Part shown: positions 37,488 through 45,610 of the stretch, piece by piece
Layout: the number at the start of each line of letters is the position of its first letter
How positions within the stretch are numbered: the stretch's first letter is position 1
NCBI RefSeq assembly: GCF_007994075.1
Contig: NZ_VIWU01000001.1
Span: forward strand, 3,658,001 to 3,722,000
Length of the DNA stretch: 64,000 bases
Direction of reading: 5' to 3'
Source of the DNA: Pseudonocardia hierapolitana
GTDB lineage: Bacteria; Actinomycetota; Actinomycetes; Mycobacteriales; Pseudonocardiaceae
Notes under the pieces: generated by a model
Told to the model about the DNA's origin: nothing
Databases searched by the model: none
What the model saw: only the letters and a program-made list of their open reading frames with translations
Made by a program: the position numbers and the translations under genes

Positions 37488-38315
37488 TCACACGGGCGGC
37501 AGCGGCCCGACGTCGAGAGCGTTGTCGGGATGCTCGGCGGCGAATCGTCGGCGCAGGTCGAGGTACGCCGTGGGCGTGAGCCCGGTGAACCGCTGCAGCT
37601 CATGGGTGAAATGGGGCTGGTCGTAGTAGCCGGCCCGATGCGCGACCTCCGCCCAGTCGACGTCGCAGGCGGGGTTGATCGATCTGACGACCTCGGCGAA
37701 GCGGTACGTGCGCGCGAGGCGCTTCGGCGTGGTCCCCACCAGGTGCTTGAACCGCGCGGTGAGATGTGTGCTGCTGACGCCGGCCGCGTCGGTCAGCCTT
37801 GCGATGGAGAGGCTGCCCGCGCTCCGGCCGATCCGGGTGCTCGTGTCGTGCACCAGTCCGAGCCCGGCCACCGGCCTCGCGCGGGCCAGGAGCGCGGCTT
37901 CGAGGATATCCAGCATGGCCGCGGGTGTGGCGGCGTCATCGAGCCGGTCGGCCAGCTCCTTCGCAAAAGCGCCCCAGACCGCCTCGACCGGAACCGGCAG
38001 ACCGAGCATCGCCGCCGGCACGCCGGTGAGCGGCACCAGCCCCCACGGCTTGAGGTGTACGCCGACCGACCTCGTGTTCCGGGGGTACTCGAAGGTCGTC
38101 CGACAGGCAGGCGTCGCCCACACGCACCCGTCCGCGAAGTCCTCGCTGCCGCCCGGGTGGGTGACCCGGAACGGGGCTGCGAGATTGATGATCACCAGCG
38201 CCGAGGGCATCGGGGGGATCGTGAGCCGTGGGTATGGCGGTGTGCCGGCGAGGTAGTAGAGGTCGTCCACGATGGAGGCCAGCGCAGGCGCCGGCGCCCG
38301 GGCGACGTACTCCAT
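37488..38315 (-). CDS. AraC-family transcriptional regulator
   Basis: A 275-residue regulator. The N-terminal cupin-like effector domain (DUF6597-type: PPMPSALVIINLAAPFRV...) is followed by an AraC double helix-turn-helix (LTDAAGVSSTHLTARFKHLVG and AHRAGYYDQPHFTHELQRFTG). The ATG at 38315 lies 6 nt after GATACT (38322-38327 on this strand), suggesting a leaderless transcript. It lies upstream of the RibD-like gene and probably regulates it. Confidence 0.87.
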   Translation of the reverse strand: MEYVARAPAPALASIVDDLYYLAGTPPYPRLTIPPMPSALVIINLAAPFRVTHPGGSEDFADGCVWATPACRTTFEYPRNTRSVGVHLKPWGLVPLTGVPAAMLGLPVPVEAVWGAFAKELADRLDDAATPAAMLDILEAALLARARPVAGLGLVHDTSTRIGRSAGSLSIARLTDAAGVSSTHLTARFKHLVGTTPKRLARTYRFAEVVRSINPACDVDWAEVAHRAGYYDQPHFTHELQRFTGLTPTAYLDLRRRFAAEHPDNALDVGPLPPV

Positions 38316-38464
38316 CCGTCGAGTATCACGGCGTCGGCACTGCCCCGCGAGCGTCCACGGCGCGGGCCGTGTCTGCACGGTTGGTGGGCCGGCTCCGCTG
38401 TCACCGTCTCTGCCCGCCGCGTGGGTGGCGGGTCTGCGAGTCCGACCGCGCAGAGGGCTGCGTG

Positions 38465-38920
38465 CTAACCGGTCTTCTGCACGCGGGTGGTGTCGGCGTC
38501 GAGGACGGTGCCGTCGGCGCCGGTCGGTGCGAACTCCGGAACCGGGGTGCCGTGCTGGTCGACGAGGGTGGAGTGGGTCTCGCCGGGGGCGAAGGCGTGG
38601 CGTTCTCCCCACTGTCGCAGCGTGAGGATGACGGGGAAGAGGTCGCGCCCGGCGTCGGTGAGCACGTACTCCTGGCGGCGGCCCGATGGTGCGGCGCGCT
38701 GGGCGAGTAGCCCGTGAGCGGTGAGCTTGCGGAGGCGGTCGCTGAGGATGTTGCGGGCGATGCCGGTGCGTCGCTGGAACTCGGTGAACGAGCGCGCCCC
38801 GTCCATCGCGTCGCGGACGACGAGGAGGCTCCACCTGTCACCGACGAGGTCGAGCGTGCGGGCCACGGGGCAGTCGGCGTCGGTCCAGGCGAGGTCCGGC
38901 GGGCGCGTGGCACGCGACAT
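38465..38920 (-). CDS. HxlR-family transcriptional regulator
   Basis: A 151-residue regulator. The HxlR core reads DCPVARTLDLVGDRWSLLVV with the conserved Cys at about residue 17, then FTEFQRRTGIARNILSDRL. A C-terminal extension of ~45 residues is typical of the longer subgroup. The ATG at 38920 is fixed by GGGAGGT 4 nt upstream. It is divergent from an MFS exporter with an 88-bp gap and probably represses it. Confidence 0.9.
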   Translation of the reverse strand: MSRATRPPDLAWTDADCPVARTLDLVGDRWSLLVVRDAMDGARSFTEFQRRTGIARNILSDRLRKLTAHGLLAQRAAPSGRRQEYVLTDAGRDLFPVILTLRQWGERHAFAPGETHSTLVDQHGTPVPEFAPTGADGTVLDADTTRVQKTG

Positions 38921-39008
38921 GACACCTCCCGATGAGTTGCGGATTGAAACCATCCTGCCGTACGGTCCGATTGGTTGCAAACTGCTACTGATTGGGAGTT
39001 GGACGGCG

Positions 39009-40211
39009 ATGGGTGGGTGGCGGCGGTTGCTGCTCGCGGTGGTGTGCGGTGTCGCTGTGGCGAGCATCTACGCCGCGCAGCCGGTCCTGGAGCCGATGGG
39101 ACGCGATCTCGGTGTGTCGGCAGCGCTCGCCGGGTGGATCGTCGCGGCCGGCCAGGTCGGATACCTGGCCGGGCTGGTCCTGCTGGTTCCGCTCGGGGAC
39201 GTGGTCGACAGGCGCAGGCTCATCGCCGTGCACCTGGCGCTCACCGCGGGGGGCATGATCTTGACGGCCTCGGCGTCCGCCGCATGGGTGGCGTTCGCGG
39301 GGCTCGCCGCGGCCGGGGTGTTCGCGGTCGTGGTTCAGACGACGGTGGCCTACGCCGCGTCCGTCTCGCCGCCTGCCGAACGCGGACGGAACATCGGTGT
39401 CGTGACCTCGGGCGTCGTGGTCGGCATCCTCGGTGCGCGGGTCGTCACCGGCGCGCTCGCGCAGCTGTGGGGCTGGCGGAGCGTCTACGCCGTGCTCGCG
39501 GTGCTGTCGCTGGGGCTCGCGGCCCTCGTCCTCGTCGTCCTGCCGTCGGAGGGGCGCACGAACCGCACCACGGGGTACGGGCCGGCCGTCGTCTCACTCG
39601 GCGGGCTGTTCGGGCAGCGACTCTTCCTGACGCGCGGGCTCATCGCGTTCTTCCTGTTCGCATCGTTCGGAACCCTGTGGAGCGGACTGTCCCTGCCGCT
39701 GGCGGACCCGCCTTGGCAGCTGAGCGAGAGCCAGATCGGACTGTTCGGCATCGCCGGGCTCGCCGGCGCGCTCGGCGCGGCCCGCGCGGGACGGTGGGCG
39801 GATGCGGGACGGGCGGCCCCGGTCACCGGCCTCGCGCTCGGCCTGCTCATCCTCTCGTGGGCAGCGATCGCGCAGCTGTCGTGGTCGCTGTGGCCCCTCG
39901 TCGTCGGAATCGTGGTTCTCGACTTCGCCGTCCAGGCGGTGCACGTGAGCAACCAGCACCTGCTCACCGCCGCGCATCCGGATCGCACCAGCAGCGTCAT
40001 CGGCGGCTACATGGTCTTCTACTCGCTCGGCTCCGCCCTCGGCGCAGTCGCGACCACCGCCGTCTTCACCGCCCACGGCTGGGCGGGCTCCAGTCTCCTC
40101 GGGGCCGGATTCGCGGCCTGCGCGTTGGCCGTGTGGGCGACCGGCAGGCGGCATCACGGGGCCGGGCAAGCGGTCCGCACCAGCTCCGCGACCGCTTGGT
40201 CCGTCACGTGA
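39009..40211 (+). CDS. MFS transporter (DHA1-type efflux)
   Basis: A 400-residue transporter with twelve predicted membrane helices. It has the MFS motif A-like loop GDVVDRRRLI between helices 2 and 3, and motif C-like GGMILTASASA. Similar proteins are annotated as arabinose or drug efflux permeases. The ATG at 39009 has GGGAG 10 nt upstream; longer in-frame starts cross the promoter. The divergent HxlR regulator probably controls it. Substrate unknown. Confidence 0.88.
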   Translation: MGGWRRLLLAVVCGVAVASIYAAQPVLEPMGRDLGVSAALAGWIVAAGQVGYLAGLVLLVPLGDVVDRRRLIAVHLALTAGGMILTASASAAWVAFAGLAAAGVFAVVVQTTVAYAASVSPPAERGRNIGVVTSGVVVGILGARVVTGALAQLWGWRSVYAVLAVLSLGLAALVLVVLPSEGRTNRTTGYGPAVVSLGGLFGQRLFLTRGLIAFFLFASFGTLWSGLSLPLADPPWQLSESQIGLFGIAGLAGALGAARAGRWADAGRAAPVTGLALGLLILSWAAIAQLSWSLWPLVVGIVVLDFAVQAVHVSNQHLLTAAHPDRTSSVIGGYMVFYSLGSALGAVATTAVFTAHGWAGSSLLGAGFAACALAVWATGRRHHGAGQAVRTSSATAWSVT

Positions 40212-40233
40212 TTGGAGTGGTCCCGGACCGAGA

Positions 40234-40638
40234 TCAGGGAGAGGCGGCGGGGCCGAGAAGGTCCCAACGGTTGCCGGCGACGTCGCGGAAGACGGCGACC
40301 CGGCCGTAGGGCTCAGTTCGGGGCTCGGTGAGGAACTCGACGCCGGCGGCGTGCATTCGCCGGAAGCTGGCGTCGAAGTCATCGACGCGGAGGAAGAAGC
40401 CGACCCGACCGGCGTGCTGATTGCCGATCGCAGCGATCTGGTGTTCGCCGTCGGCGCGGGCGAGGAGGATGCCGGTCTCTGCGCCCGGCGGGCGGACGAC
40501 CACCCAGCGCTTGGGACGGCCGTCGTTGGTGTGGGCCGGCGAGTCCTCGGCCAGCTCGAATCCCAGCGCCTGGGTGAAGAAGGCGATCGCGTCGTCGTAG
40601 TCCTCGACGATTATCGCGGTGAGCTGCAGGACTGCCAT
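40234..40638 (-). CDS. VOC-family protein (glyoxalase/bleomycin-resistance fold)
   Basis: A 134-residue vicinal-oxygen-chelate protein with two beta-alpha-beta-beta-beta modules (MAVLQLTAIIVEDYDDAIAFFTQALGFEL and VGFFLRVDDFDASFRRMHAAGVEFL). The metal-ligand pattern is incomplete (a His near 65 and a Glu near 110 are candidates). The ATG at 40638 places the usual start of the fold at residue 1; the longer frame is not conserved-looking. It is convergent with the MFS gene. Confidence 0.87.
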   Translation of the reverse strand: MAVLQLTAIIVEDYDDAIAFFTQALGFELAEDSPAHTNDGRPKRWVVVRPPGAETGILLARADGEHQIAAIGNQHAGRVGFFLRVDDFDASFRRMHAAGVEFLTEPRTEPYGRVAVFRDVAGNRWDLLGPAASP

Positions 40639-40885
40639 GAACGCAACGATGACAGCATCTGGTTTCGCGGGCGGTGGCAGCAGGTGGAGTGGCGTTGCAG
40701 CGGACGCGCTGGTGTTCACCGGCGTGCAGGGTCGGGCGCTGTTACGGGGATCTGGAGTCAGCGGGTGACCGTCTGTTCGCTCTCGTGGATGAGCACCGGG
40801 GCCGGCGGCGCGCATCCGAGGGTGACGAGGTCGCTTCCTAGTTGCTGTGCTGTTGCTGCGAGCCCTGTCGACCATGGGAACGATG

Positions 40886-40926
40886 AAGGCCCAGCTCCGG
40901 TGTGGACACCGTGTGAGCTGGGCCTT
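40886..40926 (-). terminator. tRNA-Gly terminator
   Basis: A 12-bp perfect outer stem (40886-40897 with 40915-40926) encloses a second 6-bp stem CGGTGT-GG-ACACCG. On the minus strand it begins 8 nt past the tRNA 3' end and is followed by CCTT. A strong intrinsic-type terminator. Confidence 0.85.
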
Positions 40927-40934
40927 TGCGGTGG

Positions 40935-41005
40935 AGCGGATGACGGGAATCGAACCCGCGTTCTCAGCTTGGGAAGCTGATGTTCTACCATTGAACTACA
41001 TCCGC
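40935..41005 (-). tRNA. tRNA-Gly (anticodon CCC)
   Basis: A 71-nt cloverleaf. Acceptor GCGGATG pairs with CATCCGC, the D arm contains TTCAATGGTAGAA, the anticodon stem is TCAGC/GCTGA with loop TTCCCAA (anticodon CCC, reads GGG), and the T arm has GTTCGATTC. No CCA is encoded. Discriminator T. Confidence 0.95.
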
Positions 41006-41018
41006 ATGGTGCGATCGA

Positions 41019-41049
41019 AGCCTAGCATCTCACGCTGCGTCACCGCCAA
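41019..41049 (-). promoter_or_regulatory. Putative tRNA-Gly promoter
   Basis: On the minus strand TTGGCG (41044-41049) and TAGGCT (41019-41024) with a 19-bp spacer; the -10 ends 13 nt before the mature tRNA 5' end. The spacer is longer than usual. Confidence 0.4.
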
Positions 41050-41188
41050 GCCCCGTTGCGTACGACCATCAGGGTGGTTCTCACCCTTTCGGAACCAGTA
41101 GTTGAGACGGACTCTCGACGCCCGGTCCATGCCAGGTTCACACTCCAGGGACCCGTCAGGCCAGCTCCCCCGGCCGAAGGATCTTGCC

Positions 41189-42319
41189 ATGACCGAGTTC
41201 GAAACGTCGCTTGGCGCGCTCCCCGACCCCGAGCACGACCACGACGTCCTGCTCGTTGCCGGCAGCCTCCCCGAGGTGGCGCGGCTCGCGCCGGTCTCCA
41301 CCGCGTTCGCCGAGGCCGACCGCATCCGCGCCATCACGGTCGCGACAGGACCCGACCCGATGTCGGTCCACGAGGCCTTCGAGGCGCTCGGGGTGCCTGC
41401 GGACGTCACCGTGCTGCTGCGGGAACCGCCTGCCCCGCACCCCGCCGCCATAGCGGCCACGCTCATGGCGCGCCTCGACGAGGTGCTCGTCGATCTCGAC
41501 CCGTCGGCCGTGATGGTCTACGGCGGTGGCATGACCGCGGCGGTGGCCGCACAGGTCGCGTTCTGGCGGCAGATCCCGGTTGTGCACCTGCAGAGCGGGG
41601 TGGCCACCGACGACCTGCTGTGCCCCTTCCCGCAGGAGGCCAACCGCCGCATCATCGGCCAGCTCGCGTCGCTGTTCCTCGTGGCGGAGCAGTCCGGGAC
41701 GGGTAGCTCGGTGGGGCCGAACGCGATCGCGGTCGGCGAGACCATGACGGCCAACCCGCAGCCCGCCGACCTGTGGTTCGCGCGCCTCGTGCGGCGGGTG
41801 TGGGCCGGCGGGCCGCGCCTGGTGCTGGTCGGGCTGGACCGCAACGACTCGCTCGGCGTGCTCGCCGGTCTCCCGGACCTCCTCGAGCACGAGCCGGGCA
41901 TCGAGATCGTGGTGTTCGGGAAGCTCGCCGGTCACGGCGCCGCCTACCCGTTGCTGGAGCACGAGCGGGCTAGGGTCGTGAGCAGCATGCCGCTCGCGGA
42001 GCTGGTGCAGCTGGTCGCCGCGAGCGCCGTGCTCGTCTCCGACGACCCCGACCTGGTGGCCGACGCGCCCGGGCTCGGCACGCCTGCCGTGCTCGTCGAC
42101 GGGCCGAACATCCCGCAACCGGGCGACTCGATCCGCAGCATCCTGAGCCCGGCCGTCATGACCACGGTCCGGCAGATCATCGCCACTGCCGGGATCACCC
42201 CCGTCACCCCGTCGGACGGGCTCGCGGCCGCGCGCGTCGAGCAGGCGGTCGCGTGGATGTTCGGGCTGTGCCCGTCGCCGCTGCTCGGCTCGCAGTCCCC
42301 GACGAACACCCAGGTCTGA
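41189..42319 (+). CDS. WecB-like protein lacking epimerase catalytic residues
   Basis: A 376-residue protein with the two Rossmann-like halves of UDP-GlcNAc 2-epimerase (WecB). The region equivalent to the family motif HxExGxR reads HLQSGVA (Q135 instead of Glu), and the THRxEN His position reads GLDRND (D217 instead of His), while FPQEANRR keeps Glu (E150). The C-terminal GTP site-like block ADAPGLGTPAVLVDG is recognisable. With two catalytic positions changed it is probably not an active hydrolysing epimerase; a binding or regulatory role is inferred. CGAAGGA precedes the ATG. It is followed after 18 nt by dcd. Confidence 0.75.
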   Translation: MTEFETSLGALPDPEHDHDVLLVAGSLPEVARLAPVSTAFAEADRIRAITVATGPDPMSVHEAFEALGVPADVTVLLREPPAPHPAAIAATLMARLDEVLVDLDPSAVMVYGGGMTAAVAAQVAFWRQIPVVHLQSGVATDDLLCPFPQEANRRIIGQLASLFLVAEQSGTGSSVGPNAIAVGETMTANPQPADLWFARLVRRVWAGGPRLVLVGLDRNDSLGVLAGLPDLLEHEPGIEIVVFGKLAGHGAAYPLLEHERARVVSSMPLAELVQLVAASAVLVSDDPDLVADAPGLGTPAVLVDGPNIPQPGDSIRSILSPAVMTTVRQIIATAGITPVTPSDGLAAARVEQAVAWMFGLCPSPLLGSQSPTNTQV

Positions 42320-42325
42320 ACTAGC

Positions 42326-42331
42326 TACCCT
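42326..42331 (+). promoter_or_regulatory. -10 element for dcd
   Basis: TACCCT, 6 nt before the GTG start of dcd, which has no ribosome site. It indicates a separate leaderless dcd transcript. Confidence 0.5.
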
Positions 42332-42337
42332 TGCGCG

Positions 42338-42919
42338 GTGCTGCTGTCCGACGGTGACCTGCGCAAGGAGATCGACGCCGGTCGGCTGGTGCTCGACCCG
42401 TGGGACGAATCGATGCTCCAGCCGTCGAGCATCGACGTGCGCCTCGACCGCTTCTTCCGCGTCTTCCAGAACTCCCGCTACACCCACATCGACCCGGCCC
42501 AGCAGCAGGACGAGCTGACCTCGCCCGTCGAGACCCAGGGCGACGAACCGTTCGTCCTGCACCCCGGGGAGTTCGTGCTCGGCTCGACCTTCGAGGAGGT
42601 CGCGCTGCCCGACGACCTGGCCGGCCGGCTCGAAGGCAAGTCGAGCCTCGGGCGGCTCGGCCTGCTCACCCACTCGACGGCCGGCTTCATCGACCCCGGC
42701 TTCACCGGGCACATCACCCTCGAGCTGTCGAACGTCGCGAACCTGCCGATCACCTTGTGGCCGGGGATGAAGATCGGGCAGCTCTGCCTGTTCCGGCTCT
42801 CCAACCCCGCCGAGCGGCCCTACGGCAGCCAGGGCGTCGGCTCCCGCTACCAGGGGCAGCGGGGCCCGACGCCGTCCCGGGCCTACCGGAACTTCCACCG
42901 GGCCGACACCCGGCGCTAG
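42338..42919 (+). CDS. dcd: dCTP deaminase (probably bifunctional, dUMP-forming)
   Basis: A 193-residue enzyme of the dUTPase/dCTP-deaminase fold. Conserved blocks: [62 protein letters not shown] (quoted part: [12 protein letters not shown], with the catalytic Glu in HITLELSN) and the C-terminal [10 protein letters not shown] flap. Actinobacterial Dcd enzymes convert dCTP directly to dUMP; that bifunctionality is assumed from the family. GTG 42338 follows a -10 by 6 nt. The stop codon lies in one arm of a large hairpin shared with the convergent gene. Confidence 0.95.
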   Translation: MLLSDGDLRKEIDAGRLVLDPWDESMLQPSSIDVRLDRFFRVFQNSRYTHIDPAQQQDELTSPVETQGDEPFVLHPGEFVLGSTFEEVALPDDLAGRLEGKSSLGRLGLLTHSTAGFIDPGFTGHITLELSNVANLPITLWPGMKIGQLCLFRLSNPAERPYGSQGVGSRYQGQRGPTPSRAYRNFHRADTRR

Positions 42920-42995
42920 TGCTTCCCGCCGGAGGTTCGTCGGGGGTATCGGTGGCCGCCGAGACCCTTGGCGAACTTCCGGCGGGGAGCACTAG
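42916..42995. terminator. Bidirectional terminator spanning both stop codons
   Basis: Two 24-nt arms (42916-42939 and 42972-42995) pair with two mismatches that are G-U in the plus-strand RNA. The dcd TAG (42917-42919) is in the left arm and the TAG of the convergent methyltransferase gene (42992-42994, read on the minus strand) is in the right arm. The 32-nt loop has further pairing potential. Confidence 0.85.
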
Positions 42996-43624
42996 CTGCG
43001 GCTCGCGCGGTAGAAGGTGGTGCGGAGGCGGCCGCGCTCGCCGGTCCGCACGTCGGTGAGGCCGGCTTCGCGCATGCGGTCGGGGATGCCCTCGCCTGCG
43101 TTGTCCCGCAGGTACTCGCTGCGCGCCATCCGGTGGCGGAAGCCGCCCCCGTGGTGGCCGGCGATGTCGACCAGGTGAAGCTGCCCGCCCGGGCGCAGTA
43201 CGCGACGGATCTCGGCGAGCGCGCGGTGCTTCTCCGCGTCGTCGAGGTGGTGGAACATGAACGCGGAGAGCACCCGGTCAACGCTCTCGTCCGGATAGGG
43301 CAGCTCGCCCGCCTTCCCCTGGTCGAAGCGCACGGGGCGGCCCGCGCGCTCGGCCTTGCGGCGGGCCCGGGCGAGGGCGAGCGGGTCTGGGTCGATGCCG
43401 ACCAGTTCCGCGTCGGGATGCATGCGGTGCGCGCGGAGCGCGAGGTTGCCGGTGCCGCAGCCGATCTCGAGCACCCGGTGCCCGGGTTCGATGGCGGCCA
43501 GCTCGACGAGGCGCCGGTGCACGCGCGGTGCGCCCAGCAGCCAGGTGAACGGGTCGTAGAGCGGCAGCAGCCGGTCCCTGCCCATCGCGGGCAGGTAGTC
43601 GTGCTCGTGATGGCTGTGGGCCAT
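42992..43624 (-). CDS. Class I SAM-dependent methyltransferase
   Basis: A 210-residue Methyltransf_11/UbiE-like enzyme. Motif I VLEIGCGTGNLALRA is at about 49-63, then VGIDPDPLAL, and post-I block RVLSAFMFHHLDDAEK. A His-rich N-terminus (MAHSHHEHDY) may bind metal. The gene is divergent from an AraC-type regulator with only 34 bp between the starts, holding TGTGAC-N11-GTCACA, so the regulator probably controls it. Substrate unknown. Confidence 0.87.
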   Translation of the reverse strand: MAHSHHEHDYLPAMGRDRLLPLYDPFTWLLGAPRVHRRLVELAAIEPGHRVLEIGCGTGNLALRAHRMHPDAELVGIDPDPLALARARRKAERAGRPVRFDQGKAGELPYPDESVDRVLSAFMFHHLDDAEKHRALAEIRRVLRPGGQLHLVDIAGHHGGGFRHRMARSEYLRDNAGEGIPDRMREAGLTDVRTGERGRLRTTFYRASRS

Positions 43625-43643
43625 GGCGGCGGTCCCTCTCGGA

Positions 43644-43666
43644 TGTGACGATGTTCCGATGTCACA
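43644..43666. promoter_or_regulatory. Dyad between methyltransferase and AraC gene
   Basis: TGTGAC (43644-43649), 11 nt, GTCACA (43661-43666). It overlaps the AraC ATG, so either it acts as a downstream operator or the real AraC start is further in. Confidence 0.5.
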
Positions 43667-44660
43667 CTCCAGGCTGGAGGGGTCGGAACCTGCTGCCAAG
43701 GGACGTTCGTCGGAGGTGCCAGGACTATCTTCGGTCCTCGTTCGAACGGCGGCCGGCAGCGGTGTGCCGGTCTACGGCTACCGCCGGGTGCCCGGAGTCC
43801 CACCGGTCGGTGTGGTCCGCGTTCGGGACGGCCACACGAGGCCGGACATCGTTCCCCCCAGCCCGCACGCCCACGACTTCCTCGTGCTCGTGTACGTCGA
43901 GCGCGGCGGTGGACGGGTGCGGCTGGACGACCGGGAGTGGCAGGTGGAGGCCGGTGACGTGCTCTTGGTGGCCCCCGGCGAGGTGGTCACGTTCGTCGAG
44001 CGCGAGCTGCACGCCGCCGACGGCTGGTCGGTGTACTTCCCGGCCGACGTGATGGAGCCGGGTGACCTCGGCGCGTTCCTGTCATGGCGGGCCCATCCCC
44101 TGCTCTTCCCCTTCGTCAGGGGTGTGGCGGGCGGGGCCCAACGGCTGCACGTCCCGCCGGGCGAGCGTCCCGCGTTCGTCGAGCACATCGTCGCGGTCGA
44201 GCGGGAGGTGCGGGAGCGGCGCGACGGGTGCAACGAGGCCGCGATCGCGCACCTCACCCTGCTGCTCGTCGCGGTCTCGCGGCTCGCGGCCGACCTCTCC
44301 GACGGGCTCGTCCTCCGCGACGAGCCGCAGCTCGCGGCCGTCTTCGACGCGATCGAGGCAGGCTTCCGCGGACCGCTGACCCTCTCGGACGTCGCCGCGA
44401 CGGTCGGCCTCACGCCGGGCCACCTCACCACCGTGGTGGGGCGCAAGACCGGCCGCACGGTGCAGCAGTGGATCACCGAACGGCGGATGGTGGAGGCGCG
44501 GCGGTTGCTCGCCGAGACCGAGCTGACCGTCGAGGCCGTCGGCACCCGCGTGGGCTACCGGGACCCCGGCTACTTCGCCCGGCGGTTCCGGCGCGCCCAC
44601 GGCGCTTCACCGCTCGAGTGGCGCCGCGCCGGAGCGCCGCAGAGGGGGAGAACACAGTAA
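43659..44660 (+). CDS. AraC-family transcriptional regulator with cupin domain
   Basis: A 333-residue regulator. An AraC_binding cupin at about 60-150 (HAHDFLVLVYVERGGGRVRLDDREW) precedes an AraC helix-turn-helix pair at the C-terminus (LSDVAATVGLTPGHLTTVVGRKTG; AVGTRVGYRDPGYFARRFRRAHG). The ATG at 43659 lacks a clear ribosome site and sits in a dyad; a later GTG is possible. It is divergent from the methyltransferase and followed by a membrane protein that has its own -10. Confidence 0.86.
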   Translation: MSHSRLEGSEPAAKGRSSEVPGLSSVLVRTAAGSGVPVYGYRRVPGVPPVGVVRVRDGHTRPDIVPPSPHAHDFLVLVYVERGGGRVRLDDREWQVEAGDVLLVAPGEVVTFVERELHAADGWSVYFPADVMEPGDLGAFLSWRAHPLLFPFVRGVAGGAQRLHVPPGERPAFVEHIVAVEREVRERRDGCNEAAIAHLTLLLVAVSRLAADLSDGLVLRDEPQLAAVFDAIEAGFRGPLTLSDVAATVGLTPGHLTTVVGRKTGRTVQQWITERRMVEARRLLAETELTVEAVGTRVGYRDPGYFARRFRRAHGASPLEWRRAGAPQRGRTQ

Positions 44661-44663
44661 TCT
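44658..44663 (+). promoter_or_regulatory. -10 element for the next membrane-protein gene
   Basis: TAATCT, overlapping the stop codon of the AraC gene and ending 8 nt before GTG 44672. Another leaderless arrangement. Confidence 0.45.
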
Positions 44664-44671
44664 CGGGCCGC

Positions 44672-45583
44672 GTGGAACCGCCGCGCGAACCCGGCCGCCC
44701 CCCGTGGCTTCCCGAAGCGCGTCCGGCGTACCCGCCGCCCGTGCCGGTCCCGCCCGGCCCGGCCCCGGGCAACGGCTCGCGGCCGCCCCGCCCGCGGTTC
44801 GACTGGCGACGCTTCTCCCGCTCGCCCCGGGGAGCAGCCGGGCTCGCCGTCCTGGCGGCCGCCCTGCTGCTCTGGCCGTTCGCCGGCTTCTCCTGGATCC
44901 CCTGGATGATCGGGATCGCCGCTCTCGTCGTGCTGCGGTTGTTGCGGCTCGACGGCCCCCTCCGCGGCTGGGACATCCCGCTCGCCGGCCTCGCCGTCGT
45001 CATCGGGCTGATGGTGAGCACCGGGCCGTGGGCGTGGGCCCTCGCCGCGAGCATCGGCGTCCTGCTGGCCGGGCTCGCCCAGCTGCCCTGGTGGCGGCTC
45101 GCGGCCGTCGGGGCGGTGCTGTGCGTGGTGAGCGGGATCGGCTTCGGCCTGTCGGTCCACCAGGACCGGGTCGAGCTGGAGCAGATCCAGGCCAGGGCCG
45201 GCGATCCGATGCGCGTACAGCTGGGCGAGACGCGGGCCGCCCGGGTCCTGCCCGCAATCCTCACTGCCGTGCAGGAGGACGACGCAGACCCGATCTGCCG
45301 CCTCCTCACGCCCGAGGCGGAGGCTCAACTCCTCGGGGCCGTGCGCACGGGGAGTTGCCCGGATGCCGTGGCTGAGCTGCACCGCCGGGTCTCGGGGGCG
45401 CCTGGCCAGGACGAGAAGAGCGTGCCCCAGCCGCAGTCATCCCCGGACGGCCTGGTCGTCGACGCGTGCTCGACGGCATGGTCGAGCGCCGCCGGGCGGG
45501 AGGTCGGACGCATCCTGATCATGCAGACCGACCCGGCCGTCCAGCGCTTCGCCGTGCGTGGCTTCGCTCCCTGCGCGGGCTGA
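44672..45583 (+). CDS. Membrane protein with proline-rich N-terminus, unknown function
   Basis: A 303-residue protein that I do not recognise. The cytoplasmic N-terminal ~45 residues are Pro-rich (YPPPVPVPPGPAPG), followed by four membrane segments (about 55-165) and a soluble C-terminal domain of ~135 residues with four Cys (ICRLL, GSCPDA, DACSTA, APCAG) that could form disulfides outside the cell. The GTG start lies 8 nt after TAATCT. It is convergent with the Fe-S reductase gene, 27 bp away. Confidence 0.7.
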   Translation: MEPPREPGRPPWLPEARPAYPPPVPVPPGPAPGNGSRPPRPRFDWRRFSRSPRGAAGLAVLAAALLLWPFAGFSWIPWMIGIAALVVLRLLRLDGPLRGWDIPLAGLAVVIGLMVSTGPWAWALAASIGVLLAGLAQLPWWRLAAVGAVLCVVSGIGFGLSVHQDRVELEQIQARAGDPMRVQLGETRAARVLPAILTAVQEDDADPICRLLTPEAEAQLLGAVRTGSCPDAVAELHRRVSGAPGQDEKSVPQPQSSPDGLVVDACSTAWSSAAGREVGRILIMQTDPAVQRFAVRGFAPCAG

Positions 45584-45610
45584 GAGGCGCTTCCGCGCTA
45601 CACCGACCCG

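Noticed and set aside
40639..40885. A small gene between the VOC gene and the tRNA
   Set aside because: Short frames on both strands overlap the tRNA or its terminator, lack ribosome sites and show no domain.
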